Source: Morchella semilibera (taxonomy: Eukaryota; Ascomycota; Pezizomycetes; Pezizales; Morchellaceae). Taken from it: 64,000 nt of DNA. Location of the stretch: contig WBVU01000010.1 in NCBI GenBank assembly GCA_009192285.1, positions 1,672,111 through 1,736,110 of the forward strand, written 5' to 3'. The first letter of the stretch is position 1; each line of letters opens with the position of its first letter. The position numbers were made by a program, and so were the translations under genes. Below are positions 59,257-64,000 of this stretch, piece by piece. Below the pieces are notes generated by a model. That model saw only the letters and a list, made by a program, of their open reading frames with translations, was not told the DNA's origin and ran no database searches.

Positions 59257-60410
59257 ATAAAAATACTCTAAATCCTCAGGATCCAGAGAACCAAAGTGAC
59301 AATCATGCAATTCAGCTTAATATTCTGCTGAGCTTAGTCACCCAATTTATATCTACAAAGCAATCCCCTTATATTTAGCCCCACACTCATTACTGCTTTT
59401 TTCTTATCTTCTTTGCACTCGATTATCATTTTAAATCCCTATAGTTTTTTTTTTGGAACGAGCTACGACTGGAGAGGGTTAGTGGAGTACGGAAATGGGG
59501 AAAGGAAGGGGAGGACGGTGGAGGGAGGGGGTTGGCTGCATTTGTAAAATCATCAGGTATCAGGTAGCATGTTAGTACTGTTGTCTTCCGACGACGGCGA
59601 AGGTAGTGCCTTTACAAGTATTTGTAAAAGAAAAGAAAAACCTTAAAAAAACCTTGTAGAATACATGTATGTAAGAAGGTGTTTTATACGGAGTTAGTCC
59701 CCTTTTTTTTTTTTTTTTTCTTTTTTCGTTTGTCTTTTGCTTGCATTTTCTGGAGGAAGAAATGCTGTAGCAGCATCATGTAAGGTTATGTAGCGAGTAC
59801 CAATGATATCCCAAACTTCTGGTCACAAAATTCACTTCAATAGTTTTTTTTCCGTGTATGTAATCGGAGGATCATGGTTTCATCTTGAGATCGAAAAGAT
59901 TTCATCGAAGCATGAGATGTGTGGTGGGAAGTGTATTAAGGTTAACATCGACCAGGGTACAGTTTTGTACGGGCTGGGTAAACTAATTCGTGGCCTCTTC
60001 TTTTGGTGCTTGATGCTTGGCAATAGCCAACAAGTACCTACAGTTCCAGCAATTGCTTCCCCAGTAAATTGATCACCCCCCTCGAAGTCTTTCGTCTCTT
60101 TCTTGATATATATCTTCCCCAAGGCCGCAGCACTATTGCTTTGTTGATATATTTTTCATCAAGTTCAATTGTCAAATCTCGAGACACATTATAAGTAAGC
60201 TTTCTCTGGTTGCCCTCTTACCCTCCACACGCAACCCTATTAGTGTGGGACTGCTGTGTTATTTAAGCTCTCTACACAGATGCCTCATGCGTTTCTCTCC
60301 CCTATATTTTCCCTATCACACCAGCTAACAGTTTTGATTCCCACAATCAGCTGCGGAGAATTTGATCCGCTTTAGACGCACCAGTACATCGAAAGGTATA
60401 CCCATAAATA
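59257..60410. other. Intergenic region between the Dbf4-like and KH genes
   Basis: It holds the 3' flank of the Dbf4-like gene and the promoter/leader of the KH gene. It contains a purine-rich tract about 59490-59530, TACATGTA at 59662, a T-run at 59703-59719 and a pyrimidine-rich stretch just before 60330. No gene is recognised. Confidence 0.5.
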
Positions 60411-63400
60411 ATGGCTGAAACCAACGGCGCCAATGGCACTCCCACTTTGGAGGAGAATGCTTTCCCGGCTCTTGAGCCAGTCACTCCGGAAAAGCCTGTC
60501 GAGGGTGTCGCGGCGTCTACCAACGATGATAATGAGACCCCCGAAGCCCCCAAGGAACTTACTGCGGCCGAAAAGTTGATGCAGCAGCATTTGGCTGCTG
60601 GAGAGCCTGCTGAAGCCGAGGCTGAATCTAAGGAATCCCAAGCTCCCGCTGAAGCTATTATTGTTCCCCAGAAGGCTTCTGCAAAACAGAAGTCTGCAAA
60701 TGCATCCGCTCATGACCTGGATCTTTCCTCCGTTGAAGCCTTTCCGACTCTTGGTGCCCCCACCAAGGTTGCCCCTGTCGCAATGAACTGGGGCGCAAAA
60801 ATGGCTGCCCCTCCAGTCAATAGTAGCAGTGGCACCCCCGAATTCGGCGTCAGGGCCCCCGCAGCGTCATTCGCCGGTAATGCTGGTCAGCAGACTGTTG
60901 AATTAACTCCAGCACAGAAAAGGCCTATCTCAGAGCTTCGGAAGCCCGTTAATGAAATTGTTAAGGATATTATGAAAAAAACCTCAACCAAGATCGATCT
61001 TGCCAAGACCTCTACCGGCGTTTCTGTTTTCGTTGTCAAGGGAAACGAGGCTAGTAGGCAAAGGGCCCGTAGAGAGATCTACAAAGAGTTGTCACTTAAG
61101 GTATGTTAAGTCGTTATATAAAATTCAACAATTCACATTGACTATACTAAAATTTCTGTTTGAGTCTTTAGGCCTCTAAGACAATCCAGGTTCCGGCAGT
61201 TGTAAGGCCTCATATTATTGGAAAGGGTGGTTCAAGAATTCAAGAACTCGAGAGGGAAACATTGACTCATATTAGAGTACCCCAACAAAACTCTTCTGAA
61301 GCACAGGCACCTGTTGGGGATTACGATGATGAAATAATGATTGATGTTGTCGTTGAGGGCGATGAATTTGGCGTTGCATCAGCGATTGAAAGGATCAGGG
61401 AGATTGTAGGCGAGCGAGTAAGTTTTGGTCACATTTCCTCTCTATGCAAATGACTAATTGAAATTTAGACCATTGTTACCACTACCCGTATCTCGGATAT
61501 TCCTGGAGAATTATATCCATTCATACAGGGCCCGAACCGTAAAAACCTGGCAGAATATGAGACCAAGGTTGAGAGGGTTTCAGTGCCAGACTACTTTTTC
61601 AGTGCTTCAAGCCAGCCATTCAGTCCCCCTTCAGGTCCAATTGTTATTACCGGGGAGAAAAGTGCTGTCCAGGAGGTCCGTGCTGCCATTGAAAAGAGGG
61701 CCGAGGAGCTCAAGGCCCAGAATTACGGACATATTTTGGTGCCCATCCCTGCCGCCAAACATAGGTTCTTCACAGCGAATGATGGATGCCGCATCAATGA
61801 GGTTCTTGAAGAAACAGGATGCACAGTTATCTTTCCCTCTAGTGGAAAGGCCAACAGTGCAATCGTTTACGGGCCAGCAGACCAAATTGGAAACTGTTAC
61901 ACAAAGACTAACGCTATTTCTCAGGCCTATCAGTACCTTGGCCTTGATGTCTGCAAGGCGTATCCTAATGCTCCAGGTGGGGCAAAGTTACATGCCCGTG
62001 ATATTACTCGCTATTATATCCAGAGGGGCGAGTTCGAAAGCTTGGAATACGAACTTGGTGTTGAAATCGCCCCACCCAGCATCGAGGAGCTTTATAACCC
62101 AACCACCTCCTGCATTATTGAGATCACGACCCAGTCCAAGGAGGGATTGGAGGCAGCTCGTTCTAAGATTCAGGAGATGTACCTCCAGGCCAAGCCCTTC
62201 ATGGTTGCCCGTCTAGATGTAGAGCCACTTCACCACCGCCACATAGTCAAAAAGGACACGCTCCTTGAGGGGCGTCCTGTCAAGATTCTATTTCCAGAAG
62301 ACTTGGATGAGCCCGAGCTCGTTCTTGTATATGAGGGGGGATCCACAGAGCCGGAAGAAATCGGTGCAATCTTGGAGAAGGTAAAAGAAGAGATACTTGC
62401 CTTTTCAGGAGAGCAGGTTTCTATTATCTCCAAGACTATCAATATTCCCAAAGAGTATAGGTTCCCTCACTAGAATTCTCCACATTCGCTAATCATTACC
62501 TTAGAAATCATGCCAAAATTCGGGGGGAGAGAGACACAACCCTCAATGCCTTGAACCCTAGCTCTGTTCTGGTTCAATTTGGTATCCCGAAAGCACGCCC
62601 CGGTAAACCGACACCAACCGGAGATGAGAACACTATTACCGTCCGTGGACCTCAATCCAATGTTGAGGCCACTATTAAGAATATAAACAATTTCCTTGCT
62701 TCAGAAAACCCAGAGGCGATCATTACCGAATCTTTTGAATACCCTGCGCAGTTTTCCGGGAACTTGATTGGTGTGAGGGGCGCAAATATCAACAAATTGA
62801 GAGACGACCTTGGTGTTGAAATCAACCTTAAAGAAGGAAAGGGTGAAATCAAGGGTGTCCGGGTGGCTGTTGATGCCGCCAGGAAGAAGCTCACCACCCA
62901 AATCAAGGAATTGGAGGATAAAGCAACCGTTAGGTTAGTTATACCGCAGCAATTCCACTCTACCATAATTGGTCAGAAGGGAGAATCTGTACGGAGACTG
63001 GAGGCTAGGTATGATGTTCGCATCAACTTTCCCAGGTCATCAAAGGCAGATTATGCAGAAGAGTACGACACCTGGAACAAGCAGCAAGGGCCTAATGAAG
63101 TCGTTATTAAGGGGGGTAAGAAGGGAGTAGAAGAAGCTCGTGTAGAAATCATAGCACTTCTCAAATACGAGGAGGCCAAGAGCCATACCGTAGAAATCCC
63201 TATTGCTGCCAAAGCTGTAGAGTTTATGTTCAGGAACTCGGCAAAGGAGATCAAACAACTCCGCGAGGAGTCAGCAGCTAGGATCGACATACCACAAAGA
63301 CCAGAGGAAGGCTCAGAGGAGCAGATGGTTATAAAGATTCGAGGAACAGTAGAAGAGGTGAATGAAGCAAAAGCCATTCTTTCAAAGATCGTCAAAGACG

Positions 63401-64000
63401 CCGAGCAGGCAACTGTCCGAAAGATCAACGTTGATAAGAAATACCACCGCTCTTTAATCGGTCAAGGAGGTAAGATGCTTCATTACTTTACGCATTTAGA
63501 TTCAATACTGATACTTCAAAGGGAAAACCCTCAGAGAGATTGTTGTTGGGGCCGGTGGGCCGGATGACAGGACTGCGCTTGCCCGCATGGTCCGATTCCC
63601 TAACCAAGACTCCGAAGGTGATGAGATCACTGTTCAAGGCAATGCAACAGTTGTCGATAAGATTATCCAGGCTATTGAGAAGATTGTCACGGAGAAGGAG
63701 AACCAAATTTCCATCAATGTTGAAGTCGCCCCCGAGAAGCACAGGAAGTTGATTGGGCGTGAAGGAAGCATCCGCAAAGAGCTTGAGGCTAAATTCAAGG
63801 TCACTATCGATATTCCAAACCGCAACCGTCCTGGTCAGACCGTCAGCTCTGATATTAAGATTACCGGTGCCGAGGAAGACGTCGAGAAGGCTAAAGAACA
63901 TATCCTCGAGCTTGTTAAAGACCCTGAAGGCGAAACAATCATGGTTCCCCGCTATCTGCACCACTCGATCTCGGATATTATCCGTGAGCTCTATAAACGG
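60411..64000 (+). CDS. SCP160: Multi-KH RNA-binding protein, vigilin/Scp160 family (3' end beyond window)
   Basis: Cytoplasmic mRNA-binding protein of the vigilin/Scp160 family (fission-yeast Vgl1), linked to polysomes, the ER and ploidy/heterochromatin control. Exons 60411-61100, 61172-61417, 61469-62460, 62505-63469 and 63522 to beyond 64000. 1,124 residues are visible and the frame is still open at the edge. The first 190 residues are low-complexity and acidic/Ala-rich (FPALEPV, VEAFPTLG). KH repeats follow. Clear GXXG loops are IIGKGGSRI, LIGVRGANI, IIGQKGESV, LIGQGGKTL (spanning an intron) and LIGREGSI. Others are degenerate, as is normal in vigilins. Splice phases agree throughout. Full-length relatives are about 1,200-1,300 residues, so only a short C-terminal part is missing. 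Confidence 0.93.

Overview
The window looks like nuclear DNA of a filamentous ascomycete (Pezizomycotina). Genes have many short introns, mostly 45-70 bases, with GTAAGT-type donors and CTAAC/CTGAC branch sites just before the acceptor. The recognisable genes belong to typical fungal families. The high intron number (six in a short-chain dehydrogenase, eight in a Ysc84 homologue) and the long, low-complexity intergenic DNA would suit an early-diverging class such as Pezizomycetes or Orbiliomycetes. That class-level guess is inference only.

Layout. Left block (0.7-18.2 kb): a sugar/polyol short-chain dehydrogenase (-), a Ysc84/Lsb3-type SYLF-SH3 actin-patch protein (-), a conserved fungal protein of unknown function (-), a Saf4/CCDC130 splicing factor (+), an E2 ubiquitin-conjugating enzyme of the Ubc15/UBE2G type (+), and a nuclear-type protein with an AreA GATA-like N-terminal domain and a DUF3295-like region (-). 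About 17 kb with no convincing gene follows (18.2-35.5 kb), full of homopolymers, pyrimidine tracts and microsatellites.

A complete-looking DNA transposon of about 9.2 kb occupies 35531-44752. It has imperfect terminal inverted repeats flanked by TA, a 1,169-codon transposase-like gene (+), two divergently placed accessory genes of unknown function (-), and a run of tandemly duplicated tiny exons and introns (-) at 36529-36883. A 171-bp non-autonomous relative with the same kind of ends lies at 48117-48287. Between them are a tRNA-Lys relic and one orphan reading frame.

Right block (49.2-64 kb): an Lsb5-like VHS/GAT protein (+), a DHA2-type vacuolar/multidrug transporter (+), a methionine-R-sulfoxide reductase (-), the Dbf4/NimO regulatory subunit of the Cdc7 kinase (+), and a multi-KH vigilin/Scp160 protein (+) that runs off the right edge. 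These are ordinary housekeeping genes and I see no metabolic cluster.

The most striking signal is the octamer TACATGTA. I counted about 39 exact copies by eye, where roughly one is expected by chance, and none falls in an exon I am confident of. Several are stacked in ladders. A transposon with CA...TG ends inserted at TA, exactly like the one in this window, would leave TA-CA-TG-TA on excision. I therefore propose that these octamers are excision scars. This is a testable hypothesis, not a demonstrated fact.
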